DNA of 64,000 bases, taken from Novosphingobium guangzhouense (lineage in GTDB: Bacteria; Pseudomonadota; Alphaproteobacteria; Sphingomonadales; Sphingomonadaceae). Position 1 is the stretch's first letter; every line of letters starts with the position of its first letter. This document shows, one piece after another, positions 1-8,623 of the stretch. The stretch spans positions 62,001-126,000 of the forward strand of contig NZ_LYMM01000003.1 in the NCBI RefSeq assembly GCF_002896965.1, given 5' to 3'. The position numbers were made by a program, and so were the translations under genes. Under the pieces are notes generated by a model. It worked only from the letters and a program-made list of their open reading frames with translations, was not told where the DNA came from and made no database searches.

Positions 1-737
1 GCTTCCAGCGCCAGCATCATGCCGGGGCGATTGAGTACGCGATAACCAAGGCCGCCCGAGAGGGTATAGCGATCCTCGAAGCCTTGAATGCGGTCCCGTT
101 CGTATTGGGTGCGTCCATAGGTGAAGAAGCCCTCGTTCAGCGTATAGCGCGGCTGGTAGCTGGCCGAATACTGTTCACGCGTGATCGTGCCGCGATCTTC
201 CTGATAATCGGCATTCGCCTGGATAATGTGCTCCCACTTGATGCCCTTGCGGTTGAACTTGAGCGCCGCCGTATACCCGAAGTTGTCGGTGTTGCCGGTG
301 GAGCGGAAGGCACCAACCTCGATCTGGCCCTTCCACAGTTCAAGCACCCCGGACGCACGGATGCGGGCAAGGTCGGCCTCGGTCTTGGCGGCGATCTCCT
401 TGGCGCGGCGGTCGTTGAAGGCCCGCTGCATGTCGCGAATCTCGTCCTTGTCGTAAGGCTGGGTTTGCTGCGCGAACTTGACCAGCGCGGCGACGGATGC
501 GCTGTCGTCGGTCTTCATCGCCGCTTCCAGCATGGCCCGCACGGCCGGCGCCAGGCGCGGTCGATCCGCCTTCACATAAGGCACGAATTCCGGGTAATCC
601 GGCAGGTCCAGTTGGAGAGGCGGCGGCGGAAGCGGAACCAGTACGAGCGGCTCGTCGAACTGGAATTCCTGCGCGTGTACGGGAACGGCAAGCAGCAGAA
701 CGGGAAGGCCGGAAAGGACCGGTCGGAGCATCGTCAT
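1..737 (-). CDS. DUF481 family outer-membrane protein, C-terminus cut by window edge
   Basis: Reading the minus strand from ATG at 737 gives 245 codons with no stop before the window begins. The N-terminus is a signal peptide (MTMLRPVLSGLPVLLLAVPV, then HAQ as cleavage site). A charged linker follows, then a stretch typical of DUF481 (YdiY-like) beta-barrel proteins: an ELWKGQIEVGAFRSTGNTDN-type opening, then alternating strands with YGRTQYERDR and a GGLGYRV segment. These proteins are predicted salt- or acid-stress outer-membrane barrels of unknown function. A second ATG at 731 is possible. The gene starts 18 bases after the ABC permease stop and may be co-transcribed with it. The C-terminal barrel is not visible. 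Confidence 0.8.
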   Translation of the reverse strand, partial: MTMLRPVLSGLPVLLLAVPVHAQEFQFDEPLVLVPLPPPPLQLDLPDYPEFVPYVKADRPRLAPAVRAMLEAAMKTDDSASVAALVKFAQQTQPYDKDEIRDMQRAFNDRRAKEIAAKTEADLARIRASGVLELWKGQIEVGAFRSTGNTDNFGYTAALKFNRKGIKWEHIIQANADYQEDRGTITREQYSASYQPRYTLNEGFFTYGRTQYERDRIQGFEDRYTLSGGLGYRVLNRPGMMLALE

Positions 738-755
738 GCTGCAAACGCTAACGCG

Positions 756-1529
756 TCACGTGCGCAAACGCCACCCGCTCTTGAAGATCCATGTGATAAA
801 TCCGATGCACAACACGAGGAACAGCAGCGTCAGCCCGAGCGACAGTGCGATGGGCACGTCCGAGCTGCCGTAGAACGTCCAGCGCAGGCCGTTGACGAGG
901 TACACCACCGGGTTGGCCATCGCCACCTGCCGCCAGGGCTCGGGCAGCATGTCGATCGAATAGAAGGTGCCCCCCAGGAACGTCAGCGGGGTAAGGATCA
1001 GCAGCGGCACGATCGTCAGCTTCTCGAAGCTGTCCGCCCAGATGCCGAGGATGAAGCCGAAGAGCGAGAAACTGGCCGAGACCAGCAATACGAAGAAGAA
1101 CGCGTAGACCGGATGCGCTATCGTGTAATCGACGAAGAAACTGGCGGTGAAGAGGATGATCGCGGCAAGGATCAACGACTTGCTCGCAGCTGCCCCCACA
1201 AAGCCGACAAGGGTTTCGGCAACGCCCACTGGCGCGGACAGCAGTTCGTAGATCGCGCCGGTAAAGCGCGGCATGTAGATGCCGAAGCTGGCATTGGACA
1301 CGCTTTCGCCCAGGATCGTCAGCAGCAGCAGGCCGGGCACGATGAAAGCGCCATAGTTGAGCCCGTCCACGCCGCTCTTCATCTGGCCGCCGATCGCGGC
1401 GCCGAAGACGACGAAATAGAGCGTCGTGGTCAAGACCGGCGCCAGGATCGACTGCATCGCCGTGCGGAAGGCCCGCATCAGTTCCTGCTTGTAGATAGTC
1501 CACGCGGAGCGGGCATTGAACAGGCTCAT
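756..1529 (-). CDS. ABC-2 type exporter permease subunit
   Basis: A 257-residue integral membrane protein with about six hydrophobic helices and the ABC-2 layout. A cytoplasmic N-terminus (FNARSAWTIYKQELMRAF) leads into TM1, and the C-terminal half has the family's P-L-x-F-L-G-G-x-x-Y-S-I-D-M-L-P segment before the last helices. It forms the membrane channel of an exporter with the ATPase encoded just upstream, which overlaps it by 4 bases (ATGA). That overlap implies translational coupling. The substrate cannot be read from sequence; relatives include drug/lipid exporters and NodJ-like permeases. Confidence 0.9.
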   Translation of the reverse strand: MSLFNARSAWTIYKQELMRAFRTAMQSILAPVLTTTLYFVVFGAAIGGQMKSGVDGLNYGAFIVPGLLLLTILGESVSNASFGIYMPRFTGAIYELLSAPVGVAETLVGFVGAAASKSLILAAIILFTASFFVDYTIAHPVYAFFFVLLVSASFSLFGFILGIWADSFEKLTIVPLLILTPLTFLGGTFYSIDMLPEPWRQVAMANPVVYLVNGLRWTFYGSSDVPIALSLGLTLLFLVLCIGFITWIFKSGWRLRT

Positions 1530-2488
1530 ACCGCCGTCTCCTGCACCGGTGCATCGGGGCCTTCAAGCAGGTTCACGAAGATGTCCTCCAGGCTGGATTC
1601 GTGAATATCGATCGCGGTGTAGTCAATCCCGGCACGGGTCAGCGCTTTGGTGAGTTCGGCTACTTCGGCAGTGCCCGCAGATGCGCCTTCCCCGCCGCCG
1701 CCACGGTAAACGAGCGTGCGCCCATCCTCCGCCAGCGTCACCGGGAATGCGGCGACCTCGGTGGGCACTTGCGCCAGCGGCTGGTCCAGCGTGATCAGCG
1801 CTTCGGTGCGACCAAGGCGTTCCATCATGGCCGCCTTTTCATCCACCATCAGGATTTCGCCCTTGCGGATGATGCCGACGCGGTCGGCCATTTCCTCGGC
1901 TTCCTCAATGTAGTGAGTGGTGAGGATCACGGTCGTGCCGCGTTCGCGCAGGAGGGCGATCTGCTTCCACATGTCGCGGCGCAGCTCAACATCGACGCCC
2001 GCCGTGGGTTCATCAAGGAACAGCAACTCGGGTTCGTGCGCCAGCGCCTTGGCGATCAGCACGCGGCGCTTCATGCCGCCCGAAAGATTGCGGATCTGCT
2101 CGTCGCGTTTCTCCCAGAGGCTGAGAGCCTTGAGGATTTCCTCGACCAGCGCCGGATTGGGGGCGAGCCCGAAGAGCCCGCGCGAATGGTTGACCGAGCG
2201 CAGCACCGGCTCGAACATGTCGGTCGCCAGTTCCTGTGGGACCAGCCCTACACGCTTGCGCAAGGTGCGCCAGTGACGCCCCATGTCCTCGCCGAACGCG
2301 GTAATCGTGCCCGAAGTCGGCCGGACCATGCCGCAGACCGCGCCGATCAGCGTCGTCTTTCCGGCACCGTTCGGTCCTAGCAGGGCGAAAATCTCACCCT
2401 TGTTGATGGTCAGGTCGACGCCCTTGAGCGCCGTGAAACCGCCTGAGTAAGTCTTCGTCAGGCCGCTGATTTCGAGAATGGGCTGCAT
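1526..2488 (-). CDS. ABC transporter ATP-binding protein (ABC-2 exporter)
   Basis: A 320-residue ATPase. Visible motifs are Walker A (GPNGAGKTT), Q-loop (LVPQEL), signature (LSGGMKRR), Walker B with catalytic Glu (LLFLDEPTAGVD) and switch His (TTHYIEEAEEMADRVG). After the nucleotide-binding domain a C-terminal domain of about 90 residues carries the drug-exporter type ending SSLEDIFVNLLEG. I chose the ATG at 2488 (MQPILEISGL) because the domain begins there; an in-frame start at 2524 adds twelve residues without family support. It drives export through the coupled permease. Confidence 0.93.
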   Translation of the reverse strand: MQPILEISGLTKTYSGGFTALKGVDLTINKGEIFALLGPNGAGKTTLIGAVCGMVRPTSGTITAFGEDMGRHWRTLRKRVGLVPQELATDMFEPVLRSVNHSRGLFGLAPNPALVEEILKALSLWEKRDEQIRNLSGGMKRRVLIAKALAHEPELLFLDEPTAGVDVELRRDMWKQIALLRERGTTVILTTHYIEEAEEMADRVGIIRKGEILMVDEKAAMMERLGRTEALITLDQPLAQVPTEVAAFPVTLAEDGRTLVYRGGGGEGASAGTAEVAELTKALTRAGIDYTAIDIHESSLEDIFVNLLEGPDAPVQETAV

Positions 2489-2575
2489 AGCTGCATGGAT
2501 GGGGCCGAAACGTCCCGGTTCCAAGCCCCCCGACGCAGTATCTTTTGCAATGCGGCGTTGAGCGCCAACCTTCCC

Positions 2576-3604
2576 TTAAGGAAGCAGCAGCGAGGAATCC
2601 CCATAGCTGTAAAAGCGATAGCCGTTTGCGATGGCGTAGGCATAGACCGCCTGCATCCGCTCCAGACCCATCAGGGCGCTGACAAGCATCATCAGGGTGG
2701 ACTTGGGCAGATGGAAGTTGGTCATCAGCCCGTCTATCGCACGGAAGCGATAGCCGGGGGTGATGAAGATTGCCGTGTCACCCTCGAACGGACGGATCAC
2801 ACCATCCTCTCCCGTCGCACTTTCCAGCAGCCGCAGCGAGGTCGTGCCTACCGCGATCACCCGCCCACCGGCAGCGCGCGCTGCGTTGAGGCGGTCAGCG
2901 GTGGCTTGGTCGATACGGCCGAACTCGGCGTGCATCTGGTGGTCCACGGTGTCGTCAGCCTTGACTGGCAGGAACGTCCCGGCACCGACATGGAGCGTCA
3001 ACGTTTCGCGCGCCACGCCTGCCGCGTCGAGCGCCTCGACCAGTTCGGGGGTGAAATGCAAAGCCGCAGTCGGCGCGGCGACGGCGCCCTTTTCGCGCGC
3101 GAACATCGTCTGGTAATCGCTGGCATCCGCCTCGTCGGTCGGGCGTTTTCCGGCGATGTAGGGGGGCAGAGGCATCCGACCTGCCCGTTCCAGCAGCACT
3201 TCCACCGGCTCGTCACCCTCGAAGGCGAGGGTCCAGCTGCCATCGGGCAGACGGCTCTCGGCAATCGCGGTCACATCAGCCGGGAAGGAGATGCGGTCCC
3301 CTTCGCGCAGGCGCTTGGCGTTGCGCACGAACGCCTGCCAGCGGCGCAGATCTATCCGCTTGTGCAGCGTGGCGCCTATGCGAGCCTCTCCGCGCATGCC
3401 TTCAAGCTGGGCGGGAATGACGCGGGTATCGTTGAACACCAGCACATCGCCGGCACGCAATTGTGAAGGCAGATCGCGAACGTGATGATCCTCGAAAGGC
3501 GCGTCGCCAGCCACGACCAGCATTTTCGCCGCATCGCGCGGACGCGCGGGACGAAGGGCGATGCTCTCGGGCGGGAGGTCGAAGTCGAAAAGGTCTACGC
3601 GCAT
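2576..3604 (-). CDS. queA: S-adenosylmethionine:tRNA ribosyltransferase-isomerase
   Basis: QueA moves the ribosyl part of S-adenosylmethionine onto 7-aminomethyl-7-deazaguanine in tRNA wobble position 34, giving epoxyqueuosine. The 342-residue protein has the usual length and family blocks: N-terminal [49 protein letters not shown], and a C-terminal [16 protein letters not shown] with the closing YRFYSYGD. It is followed by the ABC exporter genes on the same strand. The start at 3604 matches the family N-terminus. No sign of truncation. Confidence 0.97.
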   Translation of the reverse strand: MRVDLFDFDLPPESIALRPARPRDAAKMLVVAGDAPFEDHHVRDLPSQLRAGDVLVFNDTRVIPAQLEGMRGEARIGATLHKRIDLRRWQAFVRNAKRLREGDRISFPADVTAIAESRLPDGSWTLAFEGDEPVEVLLERAGRMPLPPYIAGKRPTDEADASDYQTMFAREKGAVAAPTAALHFTPELVEALDAAGVARETLTLHVGAGTFLPVKADDTVDHQMHAEFGRIDQATADRLNAARAAGGRVIAVGTTSLRLLESATGEDGVIRPFEGDTAIFITPGYRFRAIDGLMTNFHLPKSTLMMLVSALMGLERMQAVYAYAIANGYRFYSYGDSSLLLP

Positions 3605-3621
3605 GGCCGCGCGCTAGACCA

Positions 3622-3685
3622 GAGCGGGAGGCGGGGCAAGACTGTGCGCCCTCTCCTCCCGCTCAGGCTAAGCTTGTCGAAGCCG
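3622..3685. repeat. REP-like inverted repeat between the cyclophilin gene and queA
   Basis: Arms of ten bases at 3622-3631 (GAGCGGGAGG) and 3655-3664 (CCTCCCGCTC) are perfect reverse complements around a 23-base loop. The sequence runs directly into GCTCAGGCTAAGCTTGTCGA, which resembles a short dispersed palindromic element I recall as common between genes in sphingomonads and xanthomonads. The resemblance is from memory. It could also act as a transcript-stabilising hairpin; there is no T-run, so it is not a classical terminator. Confidence 0.4.
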
Positions 3686-3702
3686 CGACGACGGAGGTCG
3701 TG

Positions 3703-4404
3703 TCAGTTCGACTGCGAGTTGTTGAGGTCCGAAACCGACGGCGCCTTCAGCGCAGGTGCGGCCGGAGCCACCGGCGCTGCCGGGGCCGGCTTGTTTTCAG
3801 ACGCCAGCGATGCCTGAACGATCTTTGTGGGATCCTCCGGCGGCTCGCCGCGATGGATCGCATCGACGTACTGCATGCCGGAAATCACGCGACCGAACAC
3901 CGTGTACTTCTTGTCCAGCGCGAAGCGGGGGTAGAAGACAATGAAGAACTGGCTGTTGGCGCTGTTCGGGTCGTTGGTGCGCGCCATGGACACCGTGCCG
4001 CGCAAGTGCGGCATCGAGTTGAACTCCGCCTGCAGGTCTGGGAGTTGCGAACCACCCTGCCCCGTGCCGGTGGGGTCGCCGGTCTGCGCCATGAAGCCGT
4101 CGATCACGCGATGGAAAATCTGGCCGTTGTAGAAACCCTGCCCGGCCAGCGTCTTGATCCGCTCAACATGGTGCGGTGCCCACTGCGGCATCAAACGAAT
4201 GGCAACGCGGCCACCGTCCGACAGATCGAGCAGAAGCACGTTTTCCGGCTCATGCGTGATATCGGTGTCGATCGCGGTCGGCAGGGGAGGAGGCGTCGGC
4301 GTCGCGGCGGCCTCATCCTTTTTGTCCTTGTCCTTCGCAAACGCAGGAGCCGCGACAAGCGCGGCGCCAAGCATAAGCGCGGTCAGGGGAAGGCGAAACT
4401 TCAT
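3703..4404 (-). CDS. periplasmic peptidyl-prolyl cis-trans isomerase, cyclophilin type
   Basis: A 233-residue exported cyclophilin that catalyses proline isomerisation in protein folding. Residues 1 to about 23 form a signal peptide (MKFRLPLTALMLGAALVAAP, then AFA). A Lys/Asp and Pro/Thr-rich linker follows. The cyclophilin domain shows FYNGQIFHRVIDGFMAQTGD, with the catalytic Arg in FHRV, then GTGQGG, SMARTNDPNSANSQFFI and YTVFGRVISGM. An alanine/proline-rich tail of about 30 residues follows. I chose the ATG at 4404 because it begins the signal peptide. It sits between coaD and queA on the same strand. Confidence 0.93.
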   Translation of the reverse strand: MKFRLPLTALMLGAALVAAPAFAKDKDKKDEAAATPTPPPLPTAIDTDITHEPENVLLLDLSDGGRVAIRLMPQWAPHHVERIKTLAGQGFYNGQIFHRVIDGFMAQTGDPTGTGQGGSQLPDLQAEFNSMPHLRGTVSMARTNDPNSANSQFFIVFYPRFALDKKYTVFGRVISGMQYVDAIHRGEPPEDPTKIVQASLASENKPAPAAPVAPAAPALKAPSVSDLNNSQSN

Positions 4405-4515
4405 GTATCTGTCACCTGGGCAATGAACGGCCGAGCCGCGTATCGGACGCGATAAAGCGCCCCCGCTGTCGGCACAATGAATGATTTTCACGCGGACCCG
4501 CCCATCCGCGCAAGC

Positions 4516-5028
4516 TCAGTAGTCCCCCAATAACCCGTTCTGCGCGATCCGCGCGACGACATCGTCGCGGACCGCCGGACTGACGAACTTCGCGATATCG
4601 CCCCCGAACATCGCGATTTCCTTGACCAGCTTGGACGCAATCGGCTGCAGGCTTACGTCCGCCATCAGGAACACCGTCTCGATGGCGGAATTGAGCTGCT
4701 GGTTCATTCCGGCCATCTGGTATTCGTACTCAAAGTCCGCCACCGCGCGCAGGCCACGCACGATCACGCTGGCCCCCTGCACTTGCGCGAACTTCATAAG
4801 CAGCGCGTTGAAGCCCACCACGCTGACATTATCGATCCCCATCGCGGCCACTTCACGCTCAACCATGGCCATGCGCTCTTCGGGTGTGAACAGCGGATTC
4901 TTCGATGGATTGGTCGTGACACCGATGATCAGCCGGTCGACCAGCTTGGCGCCGCGCCGGATGATATCGGCGTGGCCCAACGTGATCGGGTCGAAAGTGC
5001 CGGGGTAGACGCCGATGCGTTCTCCCAT
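4516..5028 (-). CDS. coaD: phosphopantetheine adenylyltransferase
   Basis: CoaD joins ATP to 4'-phosphopantetheine, giving dephospho-CoA, the penultimate step of coenzyme A synthesis. The 170-residue protein is the usual length. It has the nucleotidyltransferase T/HxGH motif (GTFDPITLGHADII), VVGFNALLMKFAQ and VIVRGLRAVADFEYE, which are characteristic of the family. Its start codon overlaps the stop of the prenyl synthase gene by one base, so the two are translated from one message. CoaX, an earlier enzyme of the same pathway, lies at 48145-48924. Confidence 0.97.
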   Translation of the reverse strand: MGERIGVYPGTFDPITLGHADIIRRGAKLVDRLIIGVTTNPSKNPLFTPEERMAMVEREVAAMGIDNVSVVGFNALLMKFAQVQGASVIVRGLRAVADFEYEYQMAGMNQQLNSAIETVFLMADVSLQPIASKLVKEIAMFGGDIAKFVSPAVRDDVVARIAQNGLLGDY

Positions 5029-5936
5029 CAGTGATCCCTCTCGATGATGTAGCGCGCCACGGCGCGAAGAAGGTCCGCTTCCCGGCCATGCTGGGCAAGG
5101 TGTCCCACGGCCTGCTCGACCAGCATGCGCGCCTGCTCACGCGCGCGATCCGGCCCAAGCAGGGAAACGAACGTTTCCTTGCCCGCCGCCGCGTCCTTGC
5201 CCACGGCCTTGCCGGCGACTGCGGCGTCGCCTTCATGGTCGATGAGGTCATCGGCGATCTGGAAAGCAAGCCCGATGTCGCGGGCATAGCCGCGCAAGTG
5301 CGTCCTGCCCTCGGGCGGAATACGGCCCAGGATCGCACCCATCTCCACCGCCGCGCCCAGCAATGCGCCAGTCTTGAGCTGTTGCAGTCGGGTAACGGTC
5401 TGCAGATCGAACTCGCTGGTTTCGGCGACGAGGTCCATCATCTGCCCCCCGGCCATCCCCTGCGCGCCGCTGGCATGGCCAAGCGTGCGCACCAGTTCGA
5501 TGCGGGTGAAGGGGTCAGCGCTGGTCGCCGGATCGGACAGCACCTCGAAGGCGAAGGCATGAAGCGAATCGCCCGCCAGCACCGCGGTCGCCTCATCGAA
5601 AGCAAGATGAAGGGTCGGCTTGCCGTGGCGCACGGCATCGTCATCCATGCAGGGCAAATCATCGTGGATCAGCGAATAGACATGGATCGATTCGATGGCG
5701 ATGCCCGCTCGGATCGCCGCCTCGCGCTGAACGCCGTACATTTCCGCGACGCTGGCCAGCAGCAGCGGGCGTAGCCGCTTGCCGCCGCCGATCGCCGCAT
5801 AGCGCATCGCCTCCACCAGACGTGCACGCGCATCGTCTGGAACGGCAAGTAGCGCGTCAAAGGCGCCGTCGATTTCCTCGGCGATCCGCGCAAGGCCCTC
5901 GGCCAGCAGCGAATCGGGCGCGGCCACTTGCGTCAC
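5028..5936 (-). CDS. ispA: polyprenyl synthetase, farnesyl diphosphate synthase type
   Basis: This 302-residue enzyme condenses isopentenyl diphosphate with allylic diphosphates. It contains both aspartate-rich metal sites: the first as DDLPCMDDD (preceded by YSLIH) and the second as [13 protein letters not shown]. The block GGKRLRPLL is also present. Two residues between the aspartate pairs of the first motif fit short-chain (C15, possibly C20) bacterial synthases, so ispA is the likely assignment, but product length is inferred. It overlaps xseB by 4 bases upstream and coaD by 1 base downstream. The xseB-ispA pairing is common in proteobacteria. Confidence 0.93.
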   Translation of the reverse strand: MTQVAAPDSLLAEGLARIAEEIDGAFDALLAVPDDARARLVEAMRYAAIGGGKRLRPLLLASVAEMYGVQREAAIRAGIAIESIHVYSLIHDDLPCMDDDAVRHGKPTLHLAFDEATAVLAGDSLHAFAFEVLSDPATSADPFTRIELVRTLGHASGAQGMAGGQMMDLVAETSEFDLQTVTRLQQLKTGALLGAAVEMGAILGRIPPEGRTHLRGYARDIGLAFQIADDLIDHEGDAAVAGKAVGKDAAAGKETFVSLLGPDRAREQARMLVEQAVGHLAQHGREADLLRAVARYIIERDH

Positions 5937-6178
5937 AGGTCGAAAGGCTGAGTGCCCGCCGCCTGCCCGTCAGGCCCGGCGACGATACGCTCGATACGCG
6001 CCTGAGCGGCATCAAGGCGCTTCTGGCAATGTTGACGCAGCTTCTCGCCCTTTTCGTAGAGCGAAATCGAATCTTCCAGAGGCACATCACCGCTTTCAAG
6101 CTGCCGCACGATGGTTTCCAGTGCGCGCAATGCATCCTCGAAGCTGAGCGTGTCGATGGTCGAAGTTTCGGATTCCAT
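5933..6178 (-). CDS. xseB: exodeoxyribonuclease VII small subunit
   Basis: An 81-residue protein of the XseB family, the small subunit that several copies of bind one large XseA subunit to degrade single-stranded DNA. The family core is clear: [20 protein letters not shown], then [17 protein letters not shown] and a short helix ending the domain. I chose the ATG at 6178 ([10 protein letters not shown]); the longer reading upstream has no family similarity. xseA is not in this window. The gene leads the xseB-ispA-coaD operon and diverges from purL across 171 bases. Confidence 0.93.
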   Translation of the reverse strand: MESETSTIDTLSFEDALRALETIVRQLESGDVPLEDSISLYEKGEKLRQHCQKRLDAAQARIERIVAGPDGQAAGTQPFDL

Positions 6179-6349
6179 GGGCAAGCAATGGCGCTCGTCG
6201 GTGTAACGGTCAAGGTCGCGGCGGGAATTACCCGTCACAGCGTATCATACAGCGTCCATGGTATCGCTTGGTGCACTTTCAGTGCCGTTGGGTGCCGTTA
6301 TGCCCATACGCTCTGGCGCAGCCGGAAAGACGGGGCTAAGGCGCGTCGC

Positions 6350-8509
6350 ATGAGCGGAATCACCCCTGACGTCGTCGAGGCGCATGGCCTCAATCCCGAA
6401 GAATACGAGCGCGTCCTGAATGCGCTGGGTCGCGAGCCGAATCTCGTGGAACTCGGCATTTTCTCGGTGATGTGGTCGGAGCACTGCTCGTACAAGTCGA
6501 GCCGCTTCCACCTCAAGAAGCTCCCAACCGAGGCACCTTGGGTGATTTGCGGCCCCGGCGAAAACGCCGGTGTCATTGATATCGGCGATGGTCAGGCCGC
6601 CATCTTCAAGATGGAAAGCCACAACCACCCCAGCTATATCGAGCCTTATCAAGGCGCTGCGACCGGCGTGGGCGGCATCCTGCGCGACGTCTTCACGATG
6701 GGCGCGCGCCCTGTTGCCAACATGAACGCCCTGCGCTTCGGCCGTCCTGAACACCCCAAGATGAAGCATCTGGTCAAGGGCGTGGTCGCCGGGATCGGCG
6801 GCTACGGAAACTGCGTGGGCGTGCCGACCGTGGGCGGCGAAACGAACTTCCACAAGGCTTACGACGGAAACATCCTCGTCAACGCGATGACCGTCGGCGT
6901 AGCCGATACGAACAAGATCTTCTATTGCGCCGCAACCGGCCTCGGTAACCCCATCGTCTATGTCGGCTCCAAGACCGGCCGCGACGGCATTCACGGCGCC
7001 ACCATGGCATCGGCCGATTTCGGCGACGACATCGACGAAAAGCGCCCCACCGTGCAGGTCGGCGATCCCTTCGTCGAGAAGCTGCTGATCGAGGCATGTC
7101 TAGAACTGATGGCGACCGACGCGATCGTCGCGATTCAGGATATGGGCGCGGCGGGCCTGACCTCGTCGTCGGTCGAAATGGCCAGCAAGGGCGGCGCGGG
7201 CATTCGCCTGAACATGAACAAGGTGCCGTGCCGCGAAGACGCGATGACACCTTACGAAATGATGCTGAGCGAAAGCCAGGAGCGCATGCTCATGGTGCTC
7301 AAGCCCGGCAAGGAAGCCATGGCTGAAGCCATTTTCCGCAAGTGGGAGCTGGACTTCGCGGTGATTGGCGAAGTGACCGATACCGGCCATATGGTGCTGG
7401 AATTCAACGGCGAAGTGGTCTGCGACATTCCGCTCGGCCCGCTTGCCGACGACGCCCCGGAATACCAGCGCCCCTATGTCACGGCCGAGGAATACAAGAG
7501 CTGGGCCGCAGTCCCCGCCATGGGCGATGTCCCGGCCAGCACAGACGTCGGCGCGGACCTGCTCAAGCTGATGGGCGGTGCAGACCTTGCCTCGCGCAAG
7601 TGGATCTGGGAACAGTACGACAGCCAGGTCGGCGCGGATACCATGCAGAAGTCGGGCGGCGACGCTGCCGTGGTGCGCATCCACGGCACGCAGAAAGCGC
7701 TGGCAATCAGCACCGACTGCTCACCCCGCTACTGCTACGCAGACCCGTATGAGGGCGGCAAGCAGGCGGTGGCCGAAACCTACCGCAACATCAGCGCGGT
7801 GGGCGGCCTGCCGCTGGCAATCACCAACTGCCTCAATTTCGCCAACCCTCAGCGTCCCGAGATCATGGCGCAGATCGTCGGCTGTCTGAACGGCATGGGT
7901 GATGCGTGCCGTGGCCTCGACTACCCCATCGTTTCGGGCAACGTATCGCTCTATAACGAATCCAAGGCTACCGGGGGCGGTTCGGCGATCCTGCCCACCC
8001 CGGCGATCGGTGGCGTTGGCCTGCTGGCAGACCACGACAAGATGGCGACCATTGCCTTCAAGGCCGAAGGCGAAGACATCTTCCTGCTTGGCGGAGAAGG
8101 CACGCACCTTGGCCAGTCGCTGTGGCTCAAGGAAATCGGCAGTCAGGAAGCAGGCGATGCGCCCAGGGTTGACCTCAAGCTTGAAGCCCACAACGGCGGC
8201 GTGATCCGCAGTTGGATCGGCGAAGGCAAGGTCACTGCGGTCCATGACGTCAGCGATGGCGGCCTGATCGTTGCGATCGCCGAAATGGCGCTTGCCAGCG
8301 GCCTCGGCTGTGTGCTGGACGAGGAACTCACCACCGTGCAGGCGTTCGGTGAGGACCAGTCGCGCTACATCGTCACCGCGCCCGCCGGCACCGTATTGCC
8401 GGAGGCCGTGAAGATCGGTTCCGTAGGCGGCACTCAGGTCGTCGGTGTCGAAATCGCGACGCTGCGCGCAGCGCACGAAGCGTTCTTCAAGGAATGGATG
8501 GAGGGCTGA
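6350..8509 (+). CDS. purL: phosphoribosylformylglycinamidine synthase subunit PurL
   Basis: PurL (719 residues) is the ATP-dependent synthetase half of the enzyme that makes formylglycinamidine ribonucleotide in purine synthesis. It is the short form that needs separate PurQ and PurS, which are not in this window. Seen in sequence: the N-terminal substrate-channel helices with [12 protein letters not shown], the ATP/metal region [31 protein letters not shown], and the second-half repeat [12 protein letters not shown] and [17 protein letters not shown]. The start at 6350 is preceded by an AAGG ribosome-binding site and begins the family N-terminus. Transcription ends at the hairpin at 8541. 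Confidence 0.97.
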   Translation: MSGITPDVVEAHGLNPEEYERVLNALGREPNLVELGIFSVMWSEHCSYKSSRFHLKKLPTEAPWVICGPGENAGVIDIGDGQAAIFKMESHNHPSYIEPYQGAATGVGGILRDVFTMGARPVANMNALRFGRPEHPKMKHLVKGVVAGIGGYGNCVGVPTVGGETNFHKAYDGNILVNAMTVGVADTNKIFYCAATGLGNPIVYVGSKTGRDGIHGATMASADFGDDIDEKRPTVQVGDPFVEKLLIEACLELMATDAIVAIQDMGAAGLTSSSVEMASKGGAGIRLNMNKVPCREDAMTPYEMMLSESQERMLMVLKPGKEAMAEAIFRKWELDFAVIGEVTDTGHMVLEFNGEVVCDIPLGPLADDAPEYQRPYVTAEEYKSWAAVPAMGDVPASTDVGADLLKLMGGADLASRKWIWEQYDSQVGADTMQKSGGDAAVVRIHGTQKALAISTDCSPRYCYADPYEGGKQAVAETYRNISAVGGLPLAITNCLNFANPQRPEIMAQIVGCLNGMGDACRGLDYPIVSGNVSLYNESKATGGGSAILPTPAIGGVGLLADHDKMATIAFKAEGEDIFLLGGEGTHLGQSLWLKEIGSQEAGDAPRVDLKLEAHNGGVIRSWIGEGKVTAVHDVSDGGLIVAIAEMALASGLGCVLDEELTTVQAFGEDQSRYIVTAPAGTVLPEAVKIGSVGGTQVVGVEIATLRAAHEAFFKEWMEG

Positions 8510-8540
8510 TCCCCCTCCCCACTTTTTTCGCAAAGCAAAA

Positions 8541-8577
8541 GAAAACCCCGGCGCTCCTTGGAGCCGCCGGGGTTTTC
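8541..8577. terminator. bidirectional intrinsic terminator between purL and the helicase gene
   Basis: A long GC-rich stem (GAAAACCCCGGC on the left, GCCGGGGTTTTC on the right) with a small loop. A T-run follows in both directions, so it can end purL on the plus strand and the convergent helicase gene on the minus strand. Confidence 0.85.
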
Positions 8578-8623
8578 CTTATGCCCCCCCGGATTTTCAC
8601 CGGGGCGCTATTTTTTCAGTGAG

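Noticed and set aside
84..1604. A long plus-strand open frame across the DUF481 and ABC permease genes
   Set aside because: It lies opposite well supported minus-strand genes, has arginine/glutamine-rich shadow composition, and no domain; typical of high-GC antisense frames.
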